The notes beneath the pieces were generated by a model. That model saw nothing but the letters and a program-made list of their open reading frames with translations, made no database searches and was not told where the DNA came from. A DNA stretch of 64,000 bases from Pandoraea pneumonica (GTDB lineage Bacteria > Pseudomonadota > Gammaproteobacteria > Burkholderiales > Burkholderiaceae): positions 744,001 to 808,000 of the forward strand of contig NZ_CABPSK010000002.1 of NCBI RefSeq assembly GCF_902459645.1, given 5' to 3'. This document shows, in pieces, positions 44,223-53,106 of this stretch. The translations under genes were made by a program, and so were the position numbers. How positions within the stretch are numbered: the first letter of the stretch is position 1; each line of letters begins with the position of its first letter.

Positions 44223-45404
44223 TTACATCGTTTCCGCGAACAACTCGCGGCCGATCAGCATGCGGCGGATTTCCGACGTACCGGCGCCAATTTCATAGAG
44301 CTTGGCGTCGCGCCACAGGCGGCCGACCGGATATTCGTTGATGTAGCCGTTGCCGCCGAGAATCTGGATCGCTTCACCGGCCATCCACGTGGCTTTTTCA
44401 GCGGTGTACAGAATCACGCCAGCGCAGTCTTTGCGGACTTGGCGAGCGTGATCGCTGCCCAGCGAATCCAGTTGGCGGCCCACCGCGTACAGATACGCGC
44501 GGCTGGCTTGCAGAATCGTGTACATGTCGGCGACTTTGCCCTGAATGAGCTGGAATTCGCCGATCGACTGGCCGAACTGCTTGCGGTCGTGGATGTACGG
44601 CACCACCACGTCCATGGCGGCCTGCATGATGCCCAGCGGGCCGCCGGCGAGCACGGCGCGCTCGTAGTCCAGGCCGCTCATGAGCACTTTGACGCCACCG
44701 CCGACCTGACCCAGCACGTTCTCTTCCGGCACTTCCACGTTCTCGAAGACCAGTTCACCGGTGTGCGAGCCGCGCATGCCGAGCTTGTCGAGCTTTTGCG
44801 CGACCGAGAAGCCCTTCATGCCCTTTTCCACGATGAAGGCCGTCATACCGCGCGCACCGGCTTCCGGATCGGTCTTGCCGTAGACCACCAGCGTGTCGCA
44901 ATCCGGGCCGTTGGTGATCCACATCTTCGTGCCGTTGAGTACGTAGCGGTCGCCGCGCTTCTCGGCGCGCAGTTTCATGCTGACGACGTCAGAACCCGCG
45001 TTCGGCTCGCTCATGGCCAGCGCACCGACGTGTTCGCCCGAGACCAGCTTCGGCAGATATTTCGCCTTCTGCGCGGCCGTGCCGTTGCGGTGGATCTGGT
45101 TGACGCAGAGATTCGAGTGCGCGCCGTACGATAGGCCTACGGAGGCCGAGGCGCGCGAGATTTCTTCCATCGCGATCATGTGCGCGACGTAGCCCATGTT
45201 GGCGCCGCCGTACTCTTCCGAGACCGTCATGCCGAGCACGCCCAGATCGCCCATCTTGCGCCAGAGATCCATCGGGAATTGGTCGGTGCGGTCGACTTCG
45301 GCGGCACGCGGGGCGATTTCCTTCGCCGCGAAGTTCGCGACCGAGTCGCGCAGCATGTCCAAGTCTTCGCCGAGCATGAAGTTGAGGCCGGGCAGCATAG
45401 TCAT
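44223..45404 (-). CDS. liuA: isovaleryl-CoA dehydrogenase
   Basis: A 393-residue FAD-dependent acyl-CoA dehydrogenase, converting isovaleryl-CoA to 3-methylcrotonyl-CoA. Motifs: [68 protein letters not shown], and the C-terminal [34 protein letters not shown]. Glu residues near the CoA are in the last helices. The isovaleryl assignment rests on the family pattern and on adjacent liu genes. Upstream sits the PaaI gene with a LiuR palindrome, so this is likely the second gene of a LiuR-controlled unit. Confidence 0.95.
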   Translation of the reverse strand: MTMLPGLNFMLGEDLDMLRDSVANFAAKEIAPRAAEVDRTDQFPMDLWRKMGDLGVLGMTVSEEYGGANMGYVAHMIAMEEISRASASVGLSYGAHSNLCVNQIHRNGTAAQKAKYLPKLVSGEHVGALAMSEPNAGSDVVSMKLRAEKRGDRYVLNGTKMWITNGPDCDTLVVYGKTDPEAGARGMTAFIVEKGMKGFSVAQKLDKLGMRGSHTGELVFENVEVPEENVLGQVGGGVKVLMSGLDYERAVLAGGPLGIMQAAMDVVVPYIHDRKQFGQSIGEFQLIQGKVADMYTILQASRAYLYAVGRQLDSLGSDHARQVRKDCAGVILYTAEKATWMAGEAIQILGGNGYINEYPVGRLWRDAKLYEIGAGTSEIRRMLIGRELFAETM

Positions 45405-45528
45405 GAGGCAGTCTCCAGAAGATGGCGCGTGGCTTATGGCCCGCGCGTATGTTCGATGGTGTTGTGTGCGTTCGAATGCGGAGTGGGGCGAATTCAGCGG
45501 ATGCAGCGTGTGAGCTGGGCCGTGCGGA

Positions 45529-45984
45529 TCAGCGCGAGGGCGGAAGCACGAACAGCGTTTGCTGCATGAGTGCGCACAGCGTCCATTTGCCGTCGTCGAT
45601 GACGAAAAGTTCGGCGGTGGCGACGATGAGCGAGCGTCCGGCTTTGACGACCTGACCGCGTCCGACCAGTGTATCGCCCTTGCCCGGCGCCAAAATGTTC
45701 AGTTTGTATTCGGCCGTGACCAGCTCGTGCTCGGGCGAAATGCGGGTGTAGCCCGCGTAGCCACCGGCGGAGTCGGCGATCGCGCCGATGACACCACCGT
45801 GAAAGAAGCCGTGCTGCTGGTTGACCTTGTCGGAGAACGGCAGTGTGATCTCGCAGTGTCCGTCGGCCAGATGCGTGATGTGCGCGCCCCAATGCGTCAT
45901 GACGCCCTGGGCATCGAAGCTGGCGCGAATTTTCGCGGCGATGGCGTCGTCGAGCGGCGCGGCTTGAGAGACGGAAACGTTCAT
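45529..45984 (-). CDS. PaaI-family thioesterase
   Basis: A 151-residue hotdog thioesterase. The catalytic pattern [17 protein letters not shown] follows NQQHGFF, and the strand [35 protein letters not shown] is family-typical. It may hydrolyse stalled acyl-CoA intermediates of isovalerate catabolism. The start is uncertain: ATG 45984 is taken, but ATG 45999 and GTG 46008 are in frame and none has a strong ribosome-binding site. A 30-bp perfect palindrome is 38 bp upstream. liuA begins 124 bp downstream. Confidence 0.85.
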   Translation of the reverse strand: MNVSVSQAAPLDDAIAAKIRASFDAQGVMTHWGAHITHLADGHCEITLPFSDKVNQQHGFFHGGVIGAIADSAGGYAGYTRISPEHELVTAEYKLNILAPGKGDTLVGRGQVVKAGRSLIVATAELFVIDDGKWTLCALMQQTLFVLPPSR

Positions 45985-46021
45985 GGCGATGGGCGGCATT
46001 GAGACCACAAGTGCGGAAATA

Positions 46022-46051
46022 CTACTTTACGTTTACGTAAACGTAAAGTAG
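46022..46051. promoter_or_regulatory. perfect 30-bp palindrome, LiuR operator candidate
   Basis: The half-site CTACTTTACGTTTAC and its exact inverse complement join without spacer at 46036/46037, giving complete symmetry over 30 bp. The core TTTACGTTTACGTAAACGTAAA matches the other two LiuR-type sites. It lies between the liuR stop and the PaaI start, so it most likely controls PaaI-liuA. Confidence 0.75.
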
Positions 46052-46155
46052 GGACTTTCCAGAAATGGAATGTGGTTCGCAGGCCCGGCCGTCACCGGGC
46101 ACCCGCTGCGTGCCGCTCAGCCCGGCGTCAGGACGGCGAGCTCAATGAAACGAGC

Positions 46156-46608
46156 TCAGTGCGACGGCGCGGGCACCTTCGCACGGCGCGACAGCGCGGG
46201 CGGTGCCGATTCCCCGGCCGCTTCGAGCAGTGCGAGGCATTGGGCTTCGTGCTGCGACACCTCGTCGAGCGTGGCGTGCAGGTCTTCGAGTTGTTGTTCG
46301 AGGACTTGGCGATGCTGCGAGAGCGTTTCCAGAAACACCTTGAGCTGAGGCACGGTGTCTTTGGGCGATTCATAGAGATCGAGAATCGTCTTGATTTCGG
46401 AGAGCGTCAGTCCGAGGCGCTTGCCGCGCAGGGTGAGCTTCAGGCGCGTGCGGTCTTGACCGGTGTAGACGCGATGGCGTCCGCCCGGGCCTTCGCGCGC
46501 CGGCGTGAGCAGCCCCTGGTCTTCGTAAAAGCGGATCGCTCGGGGCGTAATGTCGAATTCGCGCGCGAGATCGGTAATCGTGTAGGTCAGCATCGTATTG
46601 GCAGGCAT
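46156..46608 (-). CDS. liuR: MerR-family regulator of leucine catabolism
   Basis: A 150-residue MerR-family regulator. The N-terminal helix-turn-helix and wing read YTITDLAREFDITPRAIRFYEDQGLLTPAREGPGGRHRVY, then a long dimerisation coiled-coil (LKVFLETLSQHRQVLEQQLEDLHATLDEVSQHEAQ) and a short tail. It lacks Cys metal sites, so it is of the acyl-CoA/small-molecule type as LiuR. ATG 46608 is chosen, with ATG 46593 possible. It is flanked by its probable sites and next to liuA, which supports the name. Confidence 0.9.
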   Translation of the reverse strand: MPANTMLTYTITDLAREFDITPRAIRFYEDQGLLTPAREGPGGRHRVYTGQDRTRLKLTLRGKRLGLTLSEIKTILDLYESPKDTVPQLKVFLETLSQHRQVLEQQLEDLHATLDEVSQHEAQCLALLEAAGESAPPALSRRAKVPAPSH

Positions 46609-46644
46609 GGTGTGCGCGTGGCTGAGGTATGCCCCGGTCACGTT

Positions 46645-46658
46645 TAAGCGGGCGCTTA
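46645..46658. promoter_or_regulatory. inverted repeat TAAGCG-GG-CGCTTA in the liuR/metallo-hydrolase promoter region
   Basis: Perfect 6-bp arms with a 2-bp spacer, 37 bp upstream of the liuR start. It differs in sequence from the LiuR-type sites, so it may be bound by another regulator or be part of a promoter. Confidence 0.3.
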
Positions 46659-46679
46659 CCATTGCAGATAGAATTGCCG

Positions 46680-46696
46680 TTTACGTTAGCGTCAAG
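46680..46696. promoter_or_regulatory. LiuR-type site TTTACGTTAGCGTCAAG
   Basis: This sequence has one mismatch (A to G in the centre) relative to the site at 19042. It lies between liuR and the plus-strand metallo-hydrolase gene, so it could serve autoregulation of liuR and the divergent gene. Confidence 0.65.
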
Positions 46697-46769
46697 TCGC
46701 ATCGTATGCAATCGGTGACGGCGTCAACTGAAAGCACAACAAAACAAGCCCATCTGGAGCGTGGCCCCC

Positions 46770-47852
46770 GTGAATGCCCTCGAACAACAACTGAACTACC
46801 CCTTTGGCGATCTCCTGCCCGACGGCGGCACCGTGCACGAAGTCGTGCCGGGCGTCTTCTGGGTGCGCATGCCCCTGCCGTTCGTGCTCGATCACATCAA
46901 TCTGTGGCTGCTGCGCGACGAAATCGATGGCGTCAAAGGCTGGACGGTGGTCGATTGCGGCATCACGCATCCGCAAATCAAAGCGTATTGGGAGCAGGTA
47001 TTCGAGACGGCCCTCGGTGGCGACCCGGTGCTGCGCGTCGTCGTGACGCATTGCCACCCCGATCACCTCGGTCTGGCGCACTGGATCTGCAAGGGCGGCG
47101 ATAAACCGCGTTGGGATGCGCGTCTCGCGATGTCGCTGGGCGACTATGCATGGGGCCGCTTGATGTCGTCGGGCGATAACAACAATAGTTCGAACGCCGG
47201 GGGCGAATTTGCCGTCGCGCACTTCATTGCGCACGGCCTTGCCGACGAAGCGATGATCGACCAGATTCGCCATCGCAAGACCTATTTCAGCGATCTCGTG
47301 CCAGAAGTGCCGTCACGCTTTTATCGCCTGCGCGATGGCGAGACGTTGCGCATCGGTGGAAGTGACTGGCGGCTGATTGCGGGCTACGGCCACTCGCCGG
47401 AACACATGGCGTTGTACAGCGAGCAGCACAATTTGCTTATCTCAGGCGACATGGTGCTGCCGCGCATTTCCACGAACGTCAGCGTGTTTGACATCGAGCC
47501 CGAAGCGAACTCGCTGCAACTGTTCCTCGACTCGCTCGGCGTTTATCTCGAACTACCTGCCGACTGTCTCGTGCTGCCCTCGCACGGCCGACCGTTCACG
47601 GGGTTGCACACGCGTATCCGGCAACTGCGCGATCACCACGCGGCGCGTTTGCAGGAAGTGCGCGAGGCGTGTGCCCGCTCGCCGCAAAGCGCGGGCGATA
47701 TCGTGCCGATCATGTTCCACCGCAAGCTCGATGCGCACCAGACCACGTTCGCGATGGGCGAAGCGCTGGCGCACTTGCATTTGCTGTGGCGTACGGGGGA
47801 ACTCAAGCGTGCGCGCGATGAGAAGGGTGTGTGGCGGTTTTCGCCGGTTTGA
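46770..47852 (+). CDS. metallo-beta-lactamase-fold hydrolase, divergent from liuR
   Basis: A 360-residue MBL-fold hydrolase with the zinc motif THCHPDHLG, further ligands in GYGHSPEHMALY and SGDMVLPR, and LPSHGRPFTG. A C-terminal helical region of about 70 residues follows, as in GloB-related acyl hydrolases. GTG 46770 is preferred because GGAG (46756-46759) is then ten bases upstream; GTG 46761 is too close. The gene is transcribed divergently from liuR with a LiuR-type site between them, so it is probably part of the leucine regulon. Substrate is unknown. Confidence 0.9.
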   Translation: MNALEQQLNYPFGDLLPDGGTVHEVVPGVFWVRMPLPFVLDHINLWLLRDEIDGVKGWTVVDCGITHPQIKAYWEQVFETALGGDPVLRVVVTHCHPDHLGLAHWICKGGDKPRWDARLAMSLGDYAWGRLMSSGDNNNSSNAGGEFAVAHFIAHGLADEAMIDQIRHRKTYFSDLVPEVPSRFYRLRDGETLRIGGSDWRLIAGYGHSPEHMALYSEQHNLLISGDMVLPRISTNVSVFDIEPEANSLQLFLDSLGVYLELPADCLVLPSHGRPFTGLHTRIRQLRDHHAARLQEVREACARSPQSAGDIVPIMFHRKLDAHQTTFAMGEALAHLHLLWRTGELKRARDEKGVWRFSPV

Positions 47853-47909
47853 TGAGGGAATCGCGCAGTCGCTGAATGGCGTCGCGTGATGGTGCGCTGT
47901 CGCTCGGTA

Positions 47910-48746
47910 TCAATCTCGCGGCAGCACGCCGAAGCGTTTGCCTACGGTGTCGATGACGACGATGCGATCGAAGAACGGCGCGTTGCCGATCGTCGGGGCC
48001 ATGCGGTCGTCATCGCGCAACGTGTAGGCCAGTGTCACGTGCACTGGCTGACCACCGACTTGCAGCGCAAGGTCGGTGCGCTTGGGCAGCATCACCAGCG
48101 GATTGCCCCACGCGGGGACCGTAATCGGTGCGGGACGGTCTTCTGCCGTCGCCGTGTCGGGAATCAAGGCCCATTGGTCTGGCGGCACCACCAGTTCGAA
48201 CATGCTGCTGCCGGTATCGAAGATCGCCAGCCCGCTGAACATCGGGGCGCTGTAATCCACCAGAATCTTGTCGCGTAAGTTGCCCGCGCTTTCCCGGTAT
48301 CGAGAGAAGTGCGCCGGCCAGCGCGCGCTCAACGTGTCCATCTGATCCGCATTCAGCCAGTAAATGCGTTGCTCGCGATAGTCGATGGCGATGGCCATGC
48401 CCCGCGTAAAGGCGTAGCCGAGTGTGCCAATCAGCGGTATCTCGTCGGGCGAGCGCGGTGCGCTACCCAGTGCGGCGCGTGTCTCGAAGTCGACTTGCAT
48501 GCGCAACCCGCTGTCGAAAACGAGGCTCATCTCCGTGGGCAGTGCGTCGTCGGTCACACCTAACGCCGGAGCGGCGGCACGACCGTAAAGCAGATTCGAC
48601 GGTGCGCCCGTATCCCATTGAAAACACACGCGCTGCCCCGTCGTCGCTAACGTCGCTTCGATGAAGATCGCGGTGCGCTCATGCAGTTTGCCGTCCAGGC
48701 GCGCCGACGCGAACTTGAAGGGTAGCCAATCCTGATACTCGAACAT
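47910..48746 (-). CDS. aspartic-peptidase-like protein with two DTG motifs
   Basis: A 278-residue protein with two Asp-Thr-Gly motifs: FQWDTGAPS (Asp45) and AIFDTGSSM (Asp177), each following a beta strand and followed by hydrophobic residues. This is the signature of bilobed pepsin-like (A1) enzymes, while most bacterial relatives have one copy and act as dimers. The surrounding sequence is beta-rich. No signal peptide is obvious. Its length is shorter than pepsin (about 330). It is a single gene between convergent neighbours. Whether it is an active peptidase is unknown; a retropepsin-type duplication or a non-enzymatic fold is possible. Confidence 0.7.
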   Translation of the reverse strand: MFEYQDWLPFKFASARLDGKLHERTAIFIEATLATTGQRVCFQWDTGAPSNLLYGRAAAPALGVTDDALPTEMSLVFDSGLRMQVDFETRAALGSAPRSPDEIPLIGTLGYAFTRGMAIAIDYREQRIYWLNADQMDTLSARWPAHFSRYRESAGNLRDKILVDYSAPMFSGLAIFDTGSSMFELVVPPDQWALIPDTATAEDRPAPITVPAWGNPLVMLPKRTDLALQVGGQPVHVTLAYTLRDDDRMAPTIGNAPFFDRIVVIDTVGKRFGVLPRD

Positions 48747-48792
48747 GGGGCAGACGTTTTAGTGCTGGGCGCCGAAGCACCGGAGGTCCAAG

Positions 48793-48830
48793 AAAAAACC
48801 CCGCCGTCGCAAACGCGAGCGCGGGGTTTT
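48793..48830 (-). terminator. intrinsic terminator after the MFS gene
   Basis: AAAACCCCGC pairs with GCGGGGTTTT and on the minus strand the stem is followed by six T. It lies just beyond the MFS stop codon. Confidence 0.75.
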
Positions 48831-48888
48831 AGGTCGCATGCCGATGTCAGTCATCGCGGGGCGGCGCTGACATCGAATTGCCACGCCG

Positions 48889-50208
48889 TTAGGCGTGCTG
48901 CGCAGCCGACGGAATGTGACGGCCGTCACGGCCGAGCAACCCGTACGTCACCAAGCTGATCGCCACGGTCAGCAAGATGTAATACGCCGGGGCCAGTTCG
49001 TTTTGCGTCGCTTTGATCAGGTACGTGATCCAGAACGGCGCGAGGCCGCCGAAGAGCATGACCGACACGTTGTACAGAATCGACACGCCCGTCGAGCGCA
49101 CGCCCACCGGGAACACTTCAGTCACCGCCGTCGGGAACGCGCCCCACACGAAGCCCATGCAAATCGCCGGGAGAATTTGGGCGAGCAGCAAATTGCCCAT
49201 CGACGGCGCGCTATGCAGCCGCGTGAACATCCAGAACGACACCAGACCGTAGAGCAGCACGAACAGCAGAATCAGCGGCTTGCGGCCCACACGGTCCGAA
49301 AGCCAACCCGTGAGCGGGCACAGCACGGCGATCAGCATGGCTGCAACAAACGTCGACAGGCTCGCCGCGCCCTGCGTCAATCCCAGTTGCTTGACGGCGT
49401 AAATCGGCGTGTAAATCAGCGTGACGTAGAACGACGTGGTCGCCGCGACCGTCAGGCCAAAACCGGCGATAAGCGCACGGTAGTGATTCGCGAAGACTTC
49501 CGCGAGCGGCGTGCGGCGCGCGGGCTCACGTACTGCTGCGTAGGCCAGAAATTCCGGCGATTCCGTCATGCGGCGGCGAATGTAGAAGCCCACCGGCCCG
49601 ATCAGAATCCCGAACAAAAACGGCAGACGCCAGCCCCACGATTCGAGCGCTTCTTTCGTCAGCCCCGTGTTGAGCAAGTAAGCGCACAGCCCGGCGAGGG
49701 CGACGGCCAGCGCTTGCGAGCACATCTGGAAACTGCCGTAGAACCCGCGCAGGTGCGGCGGCGAGAACTCGATGAGCATGGCCGTCGAGCCGCCGAATTC
49801 ACCCCCGGCGGAGAAGCCCTGAATCACCCGCGCCAGCAGAATCAGCAGCGGCGCGGCAAAACCGATGGTCGCGTAGGTCGGGGCGATACCGATGAGCCCG
49901 GTGCCCAACGCCATAAGCAGCACCATCACCGAGAGCGCTGACTTGCGGCCCGCGTGGTCGGCATACAAGCCAAAGGCGATGCCGCCGATCGGACGGAAAA
50001 AGAACGCAACGCCAAGCGATGCCACGCTCGCGAGCAGCGAGTTGGTGTCGTCGACGGCGGGAAAGAACAGCTTGGCGATGACCACGGCGAACAGGCCGTA
50101 GACGGTGAAGTCGAACCACTCGAATGCGTTGCCCAGCGTAGACCCGATCACAGCCTTGCGTCGCAGCGCCGGATCGATGACCGGCGTGCCGGTGGGGGTT
50201 GCCTGCAT
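48889..50208 (-). CDS. MFS metabolite:proton symporter
   Basis: A 439-residue major facilitator with 12 predicted helices. The N-terminus GNAFEWFDFTVYGLFAVVIAKLFFP, the loop motif GLYADHAGRKSAL between helices 2 and 3, and RVIQGFSAGGEFGGSTAML are typical of the metabolite:H+ symporter group (ShiA/ProP/KgtP-like), which carry small acids or osmolytes. ATG 50208 has AGGAGAGG upstream; a longer frame begins in non-coding DNA. The substrate is not certain. A terminator follows. Confidence 0.92.
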   Translation of the reverse strand: MQATPTGTPVIDPALRRKAVIGSTLGNAFEWFDFTVYGLFAVVIAKLFFPAVDDTNSLLASVASLGVAFFFRPIGGIAFGLYADHAGRKSALSVMVLLMALGTGLIGIAPTYATIGFAAPLLILLARVIQGFSAGGEFGGSTAMLIEFSPPHLRGFYGSFQMCSQALAVALAGLCAYLLNTGLTKEALESWGWRLPFLFGILIGPVGFYIRRRMTESPEFLAYAAVREPARRTPLAEVFANHYRALIAGFGLTVAATTSFYVTLIYTPIYAVKQLGLTQGAASLSTFVAAMLIAVLCPLTGWLSDRVGRKPLILLFVLLYGLVSFWMFTRLHSAPSMGNLLLAQILPAICMGFVWGAFPTAVTEVFPVGVRSTGVSILYNVSVMLFGGLAPFWITYLIKATQNELAPAYYILLTVAISLVTYGLLGRDGRHIPSAAQHA

Positions 50209-50524
50209 GTGCCTCTCCTGCTCTTGGTTGGGAGCGCCGCACTCGGAAGCCTCACGCCGCTGAAATGCGCCCGGCATGGGTCTTCTCTCTGGTGGCGGCA
50301 AAACCGTTCGAATGACGTGTGTGCGTCGTTTGTGTGACCTCTACTCGAGTTACTTATCCACTCTAGCGCAGGTACGCGATGCACCACAACGGGTCAATAT
50401 TCCGCTGGCGGTGAATTGTTTCAGGGGTGGGACGGGGAGGGCGAACGGGCGGGAGAGCGTCGGCAGGGCAGCATGCGGGCCGCGCCAAGAGGAAGGGGCG
50501 CTTAAGCGCCCCCCCGGGGATGTC
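50209..50524. other. intergenic region between two minus-strand genes
   Basis: About 316 bp. It holds the MFS leader, with a short palindrome ACTCGAGT at 50343-50350, and a terminator-like hairpin (50495-50512) after the SDR stop. I see no further gene. Confidence 0.5.
50495..50512 (-). terminator. hairpin after SDR gene, weak terminator
   Basis: GGGGCGCTTAAGCGCCCC is a perfect palindrome 13 bp after the SDR stop. On the minus strand it is followed by TTCCTCTT rather than a strong T-tract. Confidence 0.5.
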
Positions 50525-51364
50525 TTACGATGCGTCGCCGTCAGTGCGCGAACTGGCGGTGGTGTCGGCCGGTTTCTGCCGATCCGCTATACGTGGTTTG
50601 CGTGGTGCTTTGGCGAAAGCCATGTCGTACAGCCAGCGCGGCAGGCGACGCAGCAGACAAGCCACGACGCCCATCTGCCACGGCAGTACGACGAAGCGCT
50701 TACGCCGGGCGATCGCGCTCGCGGCCTTGTGGGCGAACTTGTCCGCGTCCATCAGGAACGGCATGGGGAACGGGTTGCCGTGCGTCATCGGCGTGCGGAT
50801 GTAGCCCGGGGCGATCGTGACCACGGCGACTTTATCGGCGCGCAGTTCGACGCGCAGGCTTTCCAGATACGTCATCGCTGCCGCTTTCGACGCGCTGTAC
50901 GCGCCGTGCCCGGGCAAACCGCGCACACCCGCCACGCTGCCGATACCTACGAGCGTGCCGCGTTTGCGTGCGCGCATGGGGCCGACAAACGCGCTGAAGG
51001 TCGCGACCATGGCCATCCAGTTGGTGTCCATGACCGACGCGAAATGTGGCAGATCGGCGGCGTCTTCGGTGTTCACGCCGTGGCTGATCCCGGCGTTGGC
51101 AATGACGATGTCCGGGGTGCCGTGGCGCGACATGAAGTCTTCGGCGGCGGCACGCAGCGCGACCGTGTCGCGCACGTCGAGCGCATAGCAATGCACGGCG
51201 TGCGGATGCGGCAGCGTCGCGGCTAGATCGGCGAGTTTGTCACCGCGCCGGCCGACCAAGCCGAGAATGGCGCCCTCGGCGGCGTAATGCCGTGTGAGCG
51301 CCTCGCCCAGCCCGCTGGAGGCGCCCGTGATGAAGACCTTCGGTGATGCAGTATGTGTCGCCAT
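50525..51364 (-). CDS. short-chain dehydrogenase/reductase
   Basis: A 279-residue SDR. The NAD(P) motif is FITGASSGLGEALTRHYA, the catalytic Tyr-Lys pair is in YSASKAAAMTYL, and GYIRTPMTHG is the typical post-catalytic loop. The C-terminal 70 residues include a hydrophobic segment (VVLPWQMGVVACLLRRLPRWLYDMA), as seen in membrane-associated SDRs of this Burkholderiaceae synteny group. It lies 45 bp downstream of dsbA, with a terminator between them. Substrate unknown. Confidence 0.9.
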   Translation of the reverse strand: MATHTASPKVFITGASSGLGEALTRHYAAEGAILGLVGRRGDKLADLAATLPHPHAVHCYALDVRDTVALRAAAEDFMSRHGTPDIVIANAGISHGVNTEDAADLPHFASVMDTNWMAMVATFSAFVGPMRARKRGTLVGIGSVAGVRGLPGHGAYSASKAAAMTYLESLRVELRADKVAVVTIAPGYIRTPMTHGNPFPMPFLMDADKFAHKAASAIARRKRFVVLPWQMGVVACLLRRLPRWLYDMAFAKAPRKPRIADRQKPADTTASSRTDGDAS

Positions 51365-51370
51365 GAACGC

Positions 51371-51395
51371 AAAAGCCCGGCCGGAGCCGGGCTTT
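51371..51395 (-). terminator. intrinsic terminator between dsbA and SDR
   Basis: AAAGCCCGGC pairs with GCCGGGCTTT around CGGA; on the minus strand the stem is followed by TTTT. It separates dsbA from the SDR gene. Confidence 0.65.
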
Positions 51396-51409
51396 GTGAG
51401 GCGCGAAGC

Positions 51410-52108
51410 TTAGAGCTTCTTCGCGCGGATCTGATTGATGATCGAATCGGCCGTCTTGAGCGCCGCGTCGAACGTCTGCTGCTCGGTCGTGGCCGGCTTG
51501 CCGGCCTTTTGCAGCGCGTCGCCCGAGGTGGCCGGCGAGACGAGGTACTTGCCTTGAATCGCGATCGTCGGCACGCCGTCGATCTTGTAGTCTTGCCACA
51601 TCTTGTTGGCCAGCTCCACAGGCGTTTCCTTGCGCGCCATGGCAGGCTTGCCAGCGGCATCGTACGCGTTGGAGTAAGCCGTCTTATCGATGCCGAACTG
51701 CGCGAGGAAATCGGCTTGTGTGTCCTTCGTCAGCAGGTAGTTGTGCTTGACGTGAATTTCGTTGAACACCTTCGGCGTGAGTTCGGCTTCCTTGCCCAGC
51801 GCAGTCAGCGCAATGAACATGCGCGTATGCGGTTCGAATCGGCTTTGGAACGCCACCGGCACGCGCTTGAACACCACGTCCTTACCCTGCGCCTTCACCC
51901 ACTTCTCGAGCGACGGCTCGAGGGCGTTGCAGTGCGGGCAGCCATACCAGAAGAATTCAGTGACTTCGATCTTGCCAGCGCCCGCCGAGAGGGGCTGCTG
52001 CGAAATCGTCAGATAGTCGGTCCCCGCGACCGGGGCTTCCGGCGAGGCAACCGCCGCACCCGAGAGGAACCCGAAAGAAATCAGAACGGCACCAAGAAGT
52101 TTTTTCAT
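51410..52108 (-). CDS. dsbA: thiol:disulfide interchange protein DsbA
   Basis: A 232-residue periplasmic disulfide oxidase. It has a Sec signal (MKKLLGAVLISFGFLSGAAV), a thioredoxin-fold start, and active site CPHC at 57-60 (EFFWYGCPHCNALEP). The helical insertion (PKVFNEIHVKHNYLLTKDTQADFLAQFGID) and the cis-Pro region DGVPTIAIQGKYLV are intact. ATG 52108 starts the signal. It follows the SPOR-protein gene, separated by a terminator. In this family synteny argS-SPOR-dsbA is common. Its partner DsbB is not in the window. Confidence 0.95.
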   Translation of the reverse strand: MKKLLGAVLISFGFLSGAAVASPEAPVAGTDYLTISQQPLSAGAGKIEVTEFFWYGCPHCNALEPSLEKWVKAQGKDVVFKRVPVAFQSRFEPHTRMFIALTALGKEAELTPKVFNEIHVKHNYLLTKDTQADFLAQFGIDKTAYSNAYDAAGKPAMARKETPVELANKMWQDYKIDGVPTIAIQGKYLVSPATSGDALQKAGKPATTEQQTFDAALKTADSIINQIRAKKL

Positions 52109-52316
52109 GATCGTTGTGTAGGAGTGAAGCAGACGCGCCAGCGCTAATGTTGCCGCGCCTCTGCGAAACCATATCCCGGAATAAGGCACATTCGCCAGTG
52201 CGTATGACCGGGCAGCGTTCGCCGGGTTCAACGCACCGAGAGTGCCGATACTGCCGATTGCCCCCGCATGATGGGGCATTTCCCCAACGCCTGCCGTGCT
52301 GGCGCAAGCGCGGACA

Positions 52317-52346
52317 AAAGGCGTTGCACCAGGTGCAACGCCTTTT
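52317..52346 (-). terminator. intrinsic terminator after SPOR gene
   Basis: AAAAGGCGTTGCACC and GGTGCAACGCCTTTT form a long near-perfect stem immediately after the SPOR-protein stop, with a short T-tract on the minus strand. Confidence 0.7.
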
Positions 52347-52350
52347 ACGT

Positions 52351-53043
52351 TCACTGCTTCGTGAAACGGATCACTGCCGTGTCGTAGCCGCCGTCTTGCA
52401 GGCGTTGACGCACGTGGTTCATCTCGTCGAGCTTGCCGTACGGGCCCAAGCGCACGCGGAACAGCGTGAGGCCGTTGGCGTCGCGCTGCGTGACCTTCGC
52501 CTCGAAGCCCGAGAGGGCCAGCTTGGCGCGCAGTTGCTCAGCGTCGGTTTGGGACTTGAACGCGCCCACTTGCAGGTAATAACCCGTGCTGGCGTTATCC
52601 GTGGCGCTCGCCGGCGGCGTGGTCGGCGGGGCCACCGGCACCGTCGACTTGCCGTTCAGAATGTCCGAAGGCGACGGCTTGGCCGGCGGCGTCGTCGGCT
52701 GGGTCGCCGGCGGTGTGGTCGGTGCCGTCGCTTCCGGCGTGACAGGCGTGCCCGGCACCAGCGGCGACGTGACGGCCGGTTGCGACGCGGTGTCCGGCGT
52801 CACGGCACCCGGCACAGCGCCCGGCAGCGGGGTGCGCGGCTGGAGCGACTTGTTCGGATCGGGCGGCTGCGCGGCCGGCGAGTTATCGGCGGGGCGCGGC
52901 GGCGTCTTTTCGACGAACGGGGTCGGCGTCTTCGTGATGTAGAGCGCGACGACGACAGCAACGGCCAGCCCAACGATCAGGCCGAGCACGATGCCCAGAA
53001 ATGTGCCGCCCCGCTGGCGGGGCTGCCGACGTTTGTTTGCCAT
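52351..53043 (-). CDS. SPOR-domain protein (FtsN-like)
   Basis: A 230-residue bitopic inner-membrane protein. A short basic cytoplasmic N-terminus (MANKRRQPRQRGG) precedes one transmembrane helix at about 14-36, a long Pro/Thr/Ala-rich periplasmic linker (40-150), and a C-terminal SPOR domain (YYLQVGAFKSQTDAEQLRAKLALSGFEAKV...FRVRLGPYGKLDEMNHVRQRL) that binds denuded peptidoglycan at the septum. The order matches FtsN. It follows argS by 63 bp. Linker repeats of PTTPPA type are noted. I leave the symbol blank since several SPOR proteins exist. Confidence 0.9.
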   Translation of the reverse strand: MANKRRQPRQRGGTFLGIVLGLIVGLAVAVVVALYITKTPTPFVEKTPPRPADNSPAAQPPDPNKSLQPRTPLPGAVPGAVTPDTASQPAVTSPLVPGTPVTPEATAPTTPPATQPTTPPAKPSPSDILNGKSTVPVAPPTTPPASATDNASTGYYLQVGAFKSQTDAEQLRAKLALSGFEAKVTQRDANGLTLFRVRLGPYGKLDEMNHVRQRLQDGGYDTAVIRFTKQ

Positions 53044-53106
53044 CGAGTCGATTCCGTCCTTACAGAGTTCCGTTGCGTATTACGGTTCGGAAAGTGGGTG
53101 GAAGAG

